From positions 1 to 9,245 of the forward strand of contig CAUZSM010000067.1 of the NCBI GenBank assembly GCA_963582685.1: a DNA stretch of 9,245 nt, given 5' to 3'. This document shows positions 1-6,385 of this stretch, piece by piece (the first letter of the stretch is position 1; each line of letters starts with the position of its first letter). The translations under genes and the position numbers were made by a program. The stretch is from CAUZSM01 sp963582685. Lineage in GTDB: Archaea > Thermoplasmatota > Poseidoniia > Poseidoniales > Thalassarchaeaceae. The notes below the pieces were generated by a model. It saw nothing but the letters and a program-made list of their open reading frames with translations. It did no database searches and was not told the DNA's origin.

Positions 1-2944
1 CATCGACATCGATGATAATGGAATCTCTACGTTCTGGCGGAGTCTCAAGATAATACAGCACATCATCGATACGCACAAGTTGCTGGGCTGCAAAGTGACT
101 CACTACCGGATCACTGCCAGTATTTTCTGTGTCCCAGTGACTAATCTGATTGCCATTCTGCATATCCACCTCAGCCAGCCCAAAATCGCCAGCAACCCAT
201 AGGTGAGTCGCAGTCACATCATCTGTCATTGCTGTGACTCCGTTATTTGGTAGTGAACCAGATGCTTCATTGAATGTGGATAACCACTGTTGGCCTGACA
301 AATCGTATCGAGCAACTCCGACCCCATCGATACCAAGGTGAGCAATGCTATTCCATACCACGACTGGAGTATTCCAAGTGGTTCCTCCACTGGTCCATTC
401 CTGTAGCAGAGTTTGGTTCACCGTGTCAATCAGATAGGCACCATGCTCGGTTGTTGCATACAATCGTCCGAAGGACGGAATCCGCAGGCTGGTGCCGTCG
501 GACACGTCAATCTGCACTGCAGAATTAGGCCGATTGCTCCAGCAGCCTTGTGGCTCGAGGTCAGTCAAACGGTATCGGCACAGACCCTGCCAGGATTGTA
601 ACGCGTAGAGGTGGGTGGAATCAGAGGCGAAGGCGGTTGTTGCACCTCCAAAGAAAAGGCCATCTTGTCCAGAAGGCGACTCAAATCCGGAATCTGTTCG
701 ACGAACGAAGCCGCCTTCATGACCGACATAGACGTCACCATTGACATCGGTGTGCAGAGACATCACCCAAGAGTTCGGCAGATTGACAAAATTGCTGAAT
801 AATTCACCCTCATCGTCCCAAATCCACCATTCCTCGGTGCTGCCCCAGGTTTCTTCCAACTCACCAGTTGTGCGATTGAACACAAACACACCAGCTCCAG
901 ATAGACCGAGGTAAACGTGCTCACCGTGTACTGCGATTGGTGCATGTTCGACTTCATCGACGCCGCTTGAGCGCCATGAGCCAAGCACATCCTCACTCAC
1001 GAGGTCAACGCGGGCTACGCCTTCACCTTCGATTGCAACATAGGCCACACCGTCACGTGCGGCCACTTGGAAAGCCCAGCCAGATTGGAAGTCGTCATTC
1101 TCATTCCAAACATCCACGCTGCCAGTTCCGACTACTACTCGGGCGAGTCCATCTTCTCCGAGAGTCATCAGGATGGAGCCGGTCAGCGCATCCCAGGCAA
1201 GGTCGGTTGGCTCCGCTGACATTCCGATGCCGATGGTATCGATGTGAGAACCGTTGAGGGCCCAAACGTCGATTTCGCTCTCATCGCCGACGCTGTAGAT
1301 TTGAGTTCCATCGGTGGCGATGTTCCATGCTCCGGCTTCGGGGATAATCGGAGTGAGCCAACGGCGAGCGCGAATGTCGTAGCGGTCAATACCACGATCG
1401 CCAGTAGCGAACAAGTAGCCGCCAACCTCGATGACTTCGTCGACGAATTCATTGGTCGGCGTGGTAGCAAGCAGCAGATTACCGATGGCCTGCGGGGCAG
1501 CATCAGCATCGAGAACGGTGAGCAGCCCACTTCCGTCACTTACCAAAATCGCAGAGGATGTTGGTGCGCGTGAGCCGCCTGCGGGCCAAACCACCAAGTC
1601 CATTCCTGCATCATTCAGTCCCATACCTTCCATTGTTGACTCGCCGGTGAACGAGCCTTGAGTCGTGTTGTATACGTGCAGACCTTCTTCGGTCAGGATG
1701 ACAATATCATCACCATGCGATTCTAATGATGCAATCGAATCCGATGAAAGCCAGTTGCCACCATGCCATGTCGCAAGCCAGTTGCCGGTAGCGAGGTCCT
1801 GACGAGCGAGGCCCTCATCGGTGGTGCCAACGAACAGTTGCCCACCAGCCACCAACAAGTCGGATACTTCGTCGCTAGGCAAGTGATTTGCAGTGGACAG
1901 GGAGCCCATGCGTACTTCCTGCACAAAGTCCCAACGCCCAACACCTTCACCAGAGGTTGCAACCAATACCTCGTCTGCAAGCAGAATCAGGTCCTGCACA
2001 TCTTCATCCGGCCACATCTCGTCATCCTCATGCGAGACTGCCTTATTCCACGAGGTCGTACCATCGGCCAATGAATAGAGCGTACCGGGACCAGCGCCCC
2101 AGAGGGTGCCGTCCGAGGCTAGAATGAGATTGGTCAACACTTCCCTATCGTTGAGCGACGGAGGTGTTGGGACTGCACAGGAGGACCCATCATCGAGACG
2201 CCAGCAGCGTAGGTTCCCATCGTCATCAAGACCGAGCAGCCTACCATTTGACTCATCGAGAACCAGCGCGTTCAATTCAGCATTCTCAATTCGGTCAATG
2301 ATGGCCGGTGATGACGTAGAATCAAGCATCAGCAACGAGCCCCCGCTGATTGCCAGATACAACCTACCGTCATCAGGATGAATCGCTGAGGCTTGGATAT
2401 CCAAGAGGTAGGGCGACAGCGACACCAGTGGGTCAACAGGACGCAGTGCTTCCATGACGATATCAGTCACGGTTGAATTGGCCGGCAACTGCCAAGTCGC
2501 AGTGGAATCTGAACGAGGCACCATCCGCCCGATGTGCGGGTCACCGCCGGTGAAGTCCAACACCTTGCCAAGACTTGGGCCACCAGACCAATCGAGTACC
2601 ATCGAGCCGGAATCAGGAGACCAAATACGGGGTTCATCGACCCATAGGTCATTGGCTCCATCGACTCGAATCTCAAGAGATATGTCGGTCATCTGCACCC
2701 CATAAGGCACAAGATGATGGAAATCTGCACTTGCAAGCCCACCCTGCCCATCGGCTCCAGTAAGGTCGAGGGTCATCCATCCAGTGTCAAACATTGTCCC
2801 TTCAGACTCCGAATCTCGTCCGGTATCTGCCGCAGACAGCGAGAGCAGTGGTGATAGTGACATCCCTAGCATCAGCAAGACGAGTAAAAGGGACTTGGGA
2901 AGCCTACGGAGGGGCCTTTTCGCGCGTGCGCGACGATTCCTCAT
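1..2944 (-). CDS. Secreted multi-blade beta-propeller protein, 3' end outside the window
   Basis: The minus-strand frame from the ATG at 2944 runs to base 1 without a stop, giving 981 residues with the C-terminus missing. Residues 1-18 are rich in Arg and Lys, followed by a Leu-rich hydrophobic stretch (about 19-37) ending near SLSAAD, a convincing Sec-type signal peptide; the RRLPK stretch is only a weak Tat resemblance. After a lead domain (about 50-170) the protein consists of degenerate blades, each with a short pattern like G-x-G-[VIL]-x-R-x-D, for example near 333-339, 376-383, 515-523, 640-647, 681-690, 873-881 and 919-927, often preceded by LPS/LPN and a V-x-T-type strand. This resembles the two-component-regulator-type propeller (Reg_prop) or PQQ-like propeller repeats. 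There are only four cysteines, in two close pairs. Role is unknown: an extracellular or surface binding protein is inferred. A C-terminal anchor cannot be assessed. No clear Shine-Dalgarno precedes the start; upstream in-frame codons offer no better ATG. Confidence 0.88.
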   Translation of the reverse strand, partial: MRNRRARAKRPLRRLPKSLLLVLLMLGMSLSPLLSLSAADTGRDSESEGTMFDTGWMTLDLTGADGQGGLASADFHHLVPYGVQMTDISLEIRVDGANDLWVDEPRIWSPDSGSMVLDWSGGPSLGKVLDFTGGDPHIGRMVPRSDSTATWQLPANSTVTDIVMEALRPVDPLVSLSPYLLDIQASAIHPDDGRLYLAISGGSLLMLDSTSSPAIIDRIENAELNALVLDESNGRLLGLDDDGNLRCWRLDDGSSCAVPTPPSLNDREVLTNLILASDGTLWGAGPGTLYSLADGTTSWNKAVSHEDDEMWPDEDVQDLILLADEVLVATSGEGVGRWDFVQEVRMGSLSTANHLPSDEVSDLLVAGGQLFVGTTDEGLARQDLATGNWLATWHGGNWLSSDSIASLESHGDDIVILTEEGLHVYNTTQGSFTGESTMEGMGLNDAGMDLVVWPAGGSRAPTSSAILVSDGSGLLTVLDADAAPQAIGNLLLATTPTNEFVDEVIEVGGYLFATGDRGIDRYDIRARRWLTPIIPEAGAWNIATDGTQIYSVGDESEIDVWALNGSHIDTIGIGMSAEPTDLAWDALTGSILMTLGEDGLARVVVGTGSVDVWNENDDFQSGWAFQVAARDGVAYVAIEGEGVARVDLVSEDVLGSWRSSGVDEVEHAPIAVHGEHVYLGLSGAGVFVFNRTTGELEETWGSTEEWWIWDDEGELFSNFVNLPNSWVMSLHTDVNGDVYVGHEGGFVRRTDSGFESPSGQDGLFFGGATTAFASDSTHLYALQSWQGLCRYRLTDLEPQGCWSNRPNSAVQIDVSDGTSLRIPSFGRLYATTEHGAYLIDTVNQTLLQEWTSGGTTWNTPVVVWNSIAHLGIDGVGVARYDLSGQQWLSTFNEASGSLPNNGVTAMTDDVTATHLWVAGDFGLAEVDMQNGNQISHWDTENTGSDPVVSHFAAQQLVRIDDVLYYLETPPERRDSIIIDVD

Positions 2945-3014
2945 GCCCCGTCGCTTGTTTTGTTGCCCATAAGTGAAGTGGTGTTCGGATACCAACGCCA
3001 TTCTTCGTTTACCA

Positions 3015-3032
3015 TCGCCCCCATAGGGGCGA
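3015..3032. repeat. Inverted repeat, 7-bp stem with 4-base loop
   Basis: TCGCCCC at 3015-3021 pairs perfectly with GGGGCGA at 3026-3032 around the loop CATA. It lies in the 116-base gap between the crotonase gene and the propeller gene, 29 bases past the crotonase stop. It has no following T-run on either strand, so it is not a typical archaeal terminator. It may be an mRNA processing or stabilising hairpin, or an operator for the propeller gene. Confidence 0.5.
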
Positions 3033-3041
3033 AATCAGTGA

Positions 3042-3054
3042 AATTGGGCCAATT
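3042..3054. repeat. Short palindrome in the crotonase-propeller gap
   Basis: AATTGG and CCAATT flank a single central G, giving a 13-base dyad directly after the crotonase stop codon. Together with the hairpin ten bases away it makes this short gap unusually symmetric. It could be a protein-binding site; function is not established. Confidence 0.35.
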
Positions 3055-3060
3055 ACGCCA

Positions 3061-3843
3061 TTATTCAAAATCAGGGTCACGTTTACTGAGGAAGGCTGCG
3101 ACTCCCTCGGCGAAATCCTCACTTTGTGATGCGTCGACAATGCTTGCCTGCTCAAGATCCAACTGCTCGCTGAAATCGGTGTGCGACTGAGAATCCAACA
3201 ATCGTTTGCTCGATTGTCTGGAGCGTGCTGACCACCTTCCCCAATCGCGAGCAACTTCCACCGCCTTTTCCACCAATGAATCTGCATCGACCAACTCATC
3301 AACAGACCCGTTAGAAAGCGACTGTTCAGGTCCCCAAGTTTCGTTGTTGAAGAAGAAGCGTCGAGCGGCCTGAGTTCCGACCAATCTTGGCAGCAGCCAA
3401 GTCGTGCCTCCATCAGGAGTCAGGCCGAGTCGGAAGAAGGCGGCAGCCAACTTCGCATCTGGGCCAGCGACGCGGTAGTCCGCAGAGAGAGCGAGGCCAA
3501 GACCGGCGCCGGCCGCAGCACCGTTAATAGCCGCGACGTACACCTTTTCGGTGCTGCGCAATCTGAGCAATAGCGGATGCAGTGTTTCAGTCAGATCCTT
3601 GACAAGACCACCAATAGTTCCCTCATCCAAATGTTGCTGGAACGCGTTGATGTCCGCCCCGGCAGAAAAGAAGCGGCCGGTGCCAGTCAATACGAAGCCG
3701 CGCAAATCTGGATTATCCATCTGAGCATTCAGCGCATCTGAGATCTTCCGCATGGTTTCAGCATCAAATGCATTCTTCGCAGCCTCAGCCTGTAAAGTGA
3801 CCAAAGCGACTCCGCCATCTCGCATCTCGACACTCAGCACCAT
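3061..3843 (-). CDS. Enoyl-CoA hydratase/isomerase family protein, PaaG-like isomerase type
   Basis: A complete 260-residue crotonase-fold protein, the usual length for the family, expected to be cytosolic and to act on acyl-CoA thioesters. The first oxyanion-hole segment is at 59-65 (FSAGADI) and the second at 106-116 (INGAAAGAGLG), followed by the SADYRVA stretch. Aligned to rat mitochondrial enoyl-CoA hydratase, the two catalytic glutamates (144 and 164) fall on Gly116 and Phe136, so water addition by the standard mechanism is unlikely. Instead the protein has the GLTPDGGTTW segment (140-149) with Asp144, the pattern of PaaG-type 1,2-epoxyphenylacetyl-CoA or delta3-delta2-enoyl-CoA isomerases. 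The substrate cannot be read from sequence. It starts 58 bases from the divergent aldehyde dehydrogenase, suggesting shared control. No clear Shine-Dalgarno is seen. The propeller gene follows on the same strand after 116 bases; co-transcription is possible but not shown. Confidence 0.92.
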   Translation of the reverse strand: MVLSVEMRDGGVALVTLQAEAAKNAFDAETMRKISDALNAQMDNPDLRGFVLTGTGRFFSAGADINAFQQHLDEGTIGGLVKDLTETLHPLLLRLRSTEKVYVAAINGAAAGAGLGLALSADYRVAGPDAKLAAAFFRLGLTPDGGTTWLLPRLVGTQAARRFFFNNETWGPEQSLSNGSVDELVDADSLVEKAVEVARDWGRWSARSRQSSKRLLDSQSHTDFSEQLDLEQASIVDASQSEDFAEGVAAFLSKRDPDFE

Positions 3844-3862
3844 GTGGCCCGCTCAATGTTCT

Positions 3863-3883
3863 CATTCATCAAGTGCATGAATG
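3863..3883. promoter_or_regulatory. Candidate operator dyad between divergent genes
   Basis: CATTCAT at 3863-3869 and ATGAATG at 3877-3883 are perfect inverted repeats separated by seven bases, centred at 3873. They sit near the middle of the short leader shared by the divergent isomerase (start 3843) and aldehyde dehydrogenase (start 3901 or 3913). The size and spacing fit a binding site for a dimeric helix-turn-helix regulator. No regulator gene is adjacent, and no clear TATA box could be assigned to either direction, so the role is inferred from position only. Confidence 0.4.
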
Positions 3884-3900
3884 TGATAAGAGGGATACGA

Positions 3901-5331
3901 GTGGCGAGCAACATGCACACCCGCACCCAACTGTACATCAACGGAAAGTGGGTTGAAGCGACCGGCGATGGAAGCATCGAGGTTATCGACCCAACTACGG
4001 AGCAGTGCATCGGTTCTGTCCCCGTCGGCTCACAAACTGACGTAGATGCAGCGGTTGGCGCAGCCAAGGCCGCCTTCCCGTCTTGGTCGCAATCGACTGT
4101 CGAAGAGAGAATCAACGTGTTGAATCGCCTCTCGGCGGCCTTCAAAGAGCGCGGAGAGGAACTAGCACAACTCATCACTTCAGAGGTCGGCACTCCCATC
4201 GGTTACAGCCGAATGGCGATGATAGGCACGCCAACAGTGGTTCTACGCTCATACGCGAAGGAATTGGAGAACTTTCAGTTCGAGGAGGAAGTTCGCAACT
4301 CACTAATTGTCAAGGAACCCATCGGTGTAGTAGGCATGATCACACCCTGGAATTTCCCTCTCCACCAAATAATCGGCAAGGTGGCACCAGCTATCGCCGC
4401 CGGCTGCACAATGGTACTCAAGCCCTCAAAAGAAGCGCCAATCAACGCCTTCATTCTCGCCGACATCATCGACGAAGTAGGGCTTCCCGCAGGCGTTTTC
4501 AATCTGGTTAGCGGCCACGGCAGCGAGGTTGGTCAGTATCTTTCAGGCCATCCGGACGTCGACATGGTCTCCTTCACCGGTTCCACGGGCGCAGGCGTGC
4601 GCGTGAGCGAGACTGCAGCACCGTCAGTCAAGCGAGTCACTCTGGAATTGGGTGGCAAGAGTGCAAACGTGATTCTTGATGATGCTGACATCGAAACAGC
4701 AGCAAAGGTCGCCGTCAGCGCCTGCTTCGCTAATTCTGGACAGACCTGTTCTGCTTTGACCCGGTTGTTGATACCTGCAAGCAAACGTGACGAGGTCATC
4801 TCAATTATCGCCCCGCGCGTAGAGAGGTACACCACCGGTGACCCCCGTGATGAGGCAAGCAAGTGTGGACCGATGGTATCCGCTCGCCAGCAGGCGAGCG
4901 TATCAGAATACATCAGCAGCGGAATAGCCGATGGAGCCACCCTAATCGCTGGCGGAGAAGGTATGCCGGACGGACTGGACAGCGGCTATTTCGTCAAGCC
5001 CACCGCATTCGCTGATGTAACTCCGGACATGCGTATCTTCCAAGAGGAGATCTTCGGGCCGGTTCTATCCATCACAACCTACGAAACCGAGGAGGAGGCG
5101 GTAGCAATGGCAAACGACTCCGAGTATGGGTTGTCAGGAGGTGTCTGGTCTGGAGACGAAGAACGCGCGATGGCATTCGCCCGCAAGATGAGGACCGGAC
5201 AGGTCAGCATCAACGGTGGTGCGTTCAACATCTCGGCACCATTTGGCGGCTACAAAATGTCTGGAAACGGCCGGGAATTGGGCCTGCACGGCCTTGAAGA
5301 ATACTTTGAGGTCAAGTCAATCCAACGCTGA
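3901..5331 (+). CDS. NAD(P)+-dependent aldehyde dehydrogenase
   Basis: A full-length aldehyde dehydrogenase superfamily enzyme oxidising an aldehyde to a carboxylic acid with NAD(P)+ in the cytosol. Counting from the ATG at 3913 (472 residues): TPWNFP with Asn147 (oxyanion), Lys170 in LKPSKEAP (cofactor phosphate region), FTGST at 221-225 (Rossmann turn), LELGGK with Glu245 (general base), NSGQTC with nucleophile Cys279, and EEIFGP with Glu379 (nicotinamide ribose). All key residues are intact. The overall wording resembles the CddD/SSP0762-like group, where a 6-oxolauric acid dehydrogenase is known; the actual substrate is undetermined. The frame is open back to a GTG at 3844, but those extra residues are not family-like and would overlap the dyad. 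I chose GTG 3901 because GAGG lies seven bases upstream; ATG 3913 is the alternative. It is divergent from the acyl-CoA isomerase, and the kinase follows after 64 bases. Confidence 0.95.
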   Translation: MASNMHTRTQLYINGKWVEATGDGSIEVIDPTTEQCIGSVPVGSQTDVDAAVGAAKAAFPSWSQSTVEERINVLNRLSAAFKERGEELAQLITSEVGTPIGYSRMAMIGTPTVVLRSYAKELENFQFEEEVRNSLIVKEPIGVVGMITPWNFPLHQIIGKVAPAIAAGCTMVLKPSKEAPINAFILADIIDEVGLPAGVFNLVSGHGSEVGQYLSGHPDVDMVSFTGSTGAGVRVSETAAPSVKRVTLELGGKSANVILDDADIETAAKVAVSACFANSGQTCSALTRLLIPASKRDEVISIIAPRVERYTTGDPRDEASKCGPMVSARQQASVSEYISSGIADGATLIAGGEGMPDGLDSGYFVKPTAFADVTPDMRIFQEEIFGPVLSITTYETEEEAVAMANDSEYGLSGGVWSGDEERAMAFARKMRTGQVSINGGAFNISAPFGGYKMSGNGRELGLHGLEEYFEVKSIQR

Positions 5332-5384
5332 AAAAGCAATCTATTCGGCGAAGCCAACATGAACCATTGCTGTTCTGTGCGTGT

Positions 5385-5390
5385 GAGGTG
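5385..5390 (+). promoter_or_regulatory. Shine-Dalgarno site of the P-loop kinase gene
   Basis: GAGGTG matches the archaeal anti-Shine-Dalgarno complement (GGAGGTGAT) over six bases. It lies five bases before ATG 5396 and eight before the adjacent ATG 5399. It supports a start at one of these two codons. Confidence 0.7.
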
Positions 5391-5395
5391 TCCGG

Positions 5396-6049
5396 ATGAT
5401 GAGCGATGCGATTACTGATTCTGCCTCAACTTCTGTACCACGATTGCTGTTGATTTCTGGTGCTACCGGAACAGGCAAGACGACTATTGCCAAGGCGGTC
5501 GCACACGAGGCGAATTTCGCAAGAATCGTCTCAACCGACACTATCCGTGAGGTCATGCGTATCTCTGGAGGCCAAGAAGAGCAGCGGCCTGCGTTGCATC
5601 GTTCATCCTACTCACAAGGTGAAATCGGTGACGCTGTGACCGACTGGATTGACACCGCAGAAGCGGTAGGACCCGGAGTTGAGGCAGTTATTGCCAAGGC
5701 CCGACGTGAGGGAGTTGACCTCATCATCGAAGGAGTGCACATCATTCCAAACTCTCGCATAGTCAACGACTGGAACGCCGCAGGAGGCGCTGCTGTGGGT
5801 GTTGTGGTCAAGATTGAGGATGAAACCACTCATCGTGAACGAATCAAGCAACGCGAAGCCACCACTTGGCGGGGAGTTGACCGCTACCTCAACTCATTCG
5901 ACAGGATTCGCGCCATTCAGCGGTCAATCGTAGAACGAGGTAATGGAGCGGAATGGAAAACCGTTGACACCCGCTTGCACACCGATGGCCTCGGCATGGT
6001 ACGCCAGTGGCTCAACGAGGCTTGGTATGCCGCCAGCCGTCGCCGCTAA
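5396..6049 (+). CDS. 2-phosphoglycerate kinase-like P-loop kinase
   Basis: A 217-residue P-loop phosphotransferase. Walker A is GATGTGKTT at 22-30, followed by the STDTIREVMR segment at 46-55 (a hallmark of the archaeal 2-phosphoglycerate kinase group, COG2074), an LHRSSY motif at 67-72, and an IIEGVHIIP strand in the middle of the protein that is likely the Walker B/acceptor region. In methanogens such as Methanothermus the characterised enzyme makes 2,3-bisphosphoglycerate for cyclic 2,3-diphosphoglycerate synthesis. The characterised protein is longer, with an extra N-terminal domain; here only the kinase core is present, so the acceptor may be a different small molecule. Its start is set by a GAGGTG ribosome site; two consecutive ATG codons compete. 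It lies 64 bases after the aldehyde dehydrogenase and 52 before the small membrane gene, in the same direction. The family call is firm; the substrate is not. Confidence 0.85.
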   Translation: MMSDAITDSASTSVPRLLLISGATGTGKTTIAKAVAHEANFARIVSTDTIREVMRISGGQEEQRPALHRSSYSQGEIGDAVTDWIDTAEAVGPGVEAVIAKARREGVDLIIEGVHIIPNSRIVNDWNAAGGAAVGVVVKIEDETTHRERIKQREATTWRGVDRYLNSFDRIRAIQRSIVERGNGAEWKTVDTRLHTDGLGMVRQWLNEAWYAASRRR

Positions 6050-6081
6050 TTTTGAATTCCACAGCAGATGAAGTCTTGAAG

Positions 6082-6096
6082 CGCCACTCTGTGGCG
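6082..6096 (+). repeat. Hairpin just before the small membrane protein start
   Basis: CGCCAC at 6082-6087 and GTGGCG at 6091-6096 form a perfect 6-bp stem with loop TCT, extendable by a G-U pair. It ends five bases before the ATG at 6102 and lies 32 bases after the kinase stop. It is either the 3' end structure of the kinase message or a 5' structure that would mask initiation of the next gene. No T-run follows. Confidence 0.45.
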
Positions 6097-6101
6097 TCGC
6101 C

Positions 6102-6377
6102 ATGACCGAAGGCGAGGGAGACAGTGGCGGAGTCCGCAGTTTCATCTGGACATGGTTCGGCTTCGACGGTTGGAAGGAACTCTCAACTAGCAAACGGATT
6201 GGTGCACAAATACTCTACAGGCTCGCATTCGTAGCTGGCTTGGCTGTTTTGCTCGTCTTGTATGGCTCTTTCATGGGTGAGGACCCGTCGATAGTGCCGT
6301 TACTCGGCATGTTTGTGGGATGGTTTCTCATCTTCCAGGCGATGATGAATTTCATATTCACAGCGGGCTCTCGTTAG
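6102..6377 (+). CDS. Small two-helix membrane protein of unknown function
   Basis: A 91-residue protein with an acidic, Gly-rich N-terminus (1-10), an aromatic stretch with several Trp (14-24) and two hydrophobic helices at about 38-57 and 64-86 joined by a short acidic loop (GEDPS). The short C-terminus (TAGSR) and the Lys/Arg just before helix 1 suggest both ends are cytoplasmic, by the positive-inside rule. No family is recognised. No Shine-Dalgarno is visible, and the region before the start is a hairpin. Its stop codon (TAG, 6375-6377) overlaps the ribosome site of the following hydrolase, which implies that the two are translated from one message. Normal codon use and TM pattern support a real gene. 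Confidence 0.7.
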   Translation: MTEGEGDSGGVRSFIWTWFGFDGWKELSTSKRIGAQILYRLAFVAGLAVLLVLYGSFMGEDPSIVPLLGMFVGWFLIFQAMMNFIFTAGSR

Positions 6378-6382
6378 GTGAT
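6376..6382 (+). promoter_or_regulatory. Shine-Dalgarno site overlapping the stop of the membrane protein gene
   Basis: AGGTGAT matches the 3' part of the archaeal consensus AGGAGGTGAT and shares two bases with the TAG stop of the preceding gene. It is three bases before ATG 6386 and twelve before ATG 6395, so neither spacing is ideal; it argues against the far upstream ATG at 6320. Confidence 0.55.
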
Positions 6383-6385
6383 AAC

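Noticed and set aside
274..2972. Many plus-strand ORFs of 60-110 codons across the left third
   Set aside because: They lie opposite the single uninterrupted minus-strand propeller frame with signal peptide and repeated blades, and their translations are low-complexity and Arg/His/Ser-rich.
3844..3900. GTG-initiated extension of the aldehyde dehydrogenase
   Set aside because: The extra residues are not family-like, would run through the dyad and abut the divergent gene, and GAGG at 3890-3893 favours the GTG at 3901.
3834..4199. Minus-strand ORF of 121 codons over the aldehyde dehydrogenase start
   Set aside because: Antisense to a strongly conserved enzyme region; no recognisable motif, and it overlaps the isomerase start.
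6320..6385. Upstream start of the hydrolase
   Set aside because: It would overlap the membrane protein gene and adds a stretch unlike the family; the Shine-Dalgarno overlapping that gene's stop points to 6386 or 6395.
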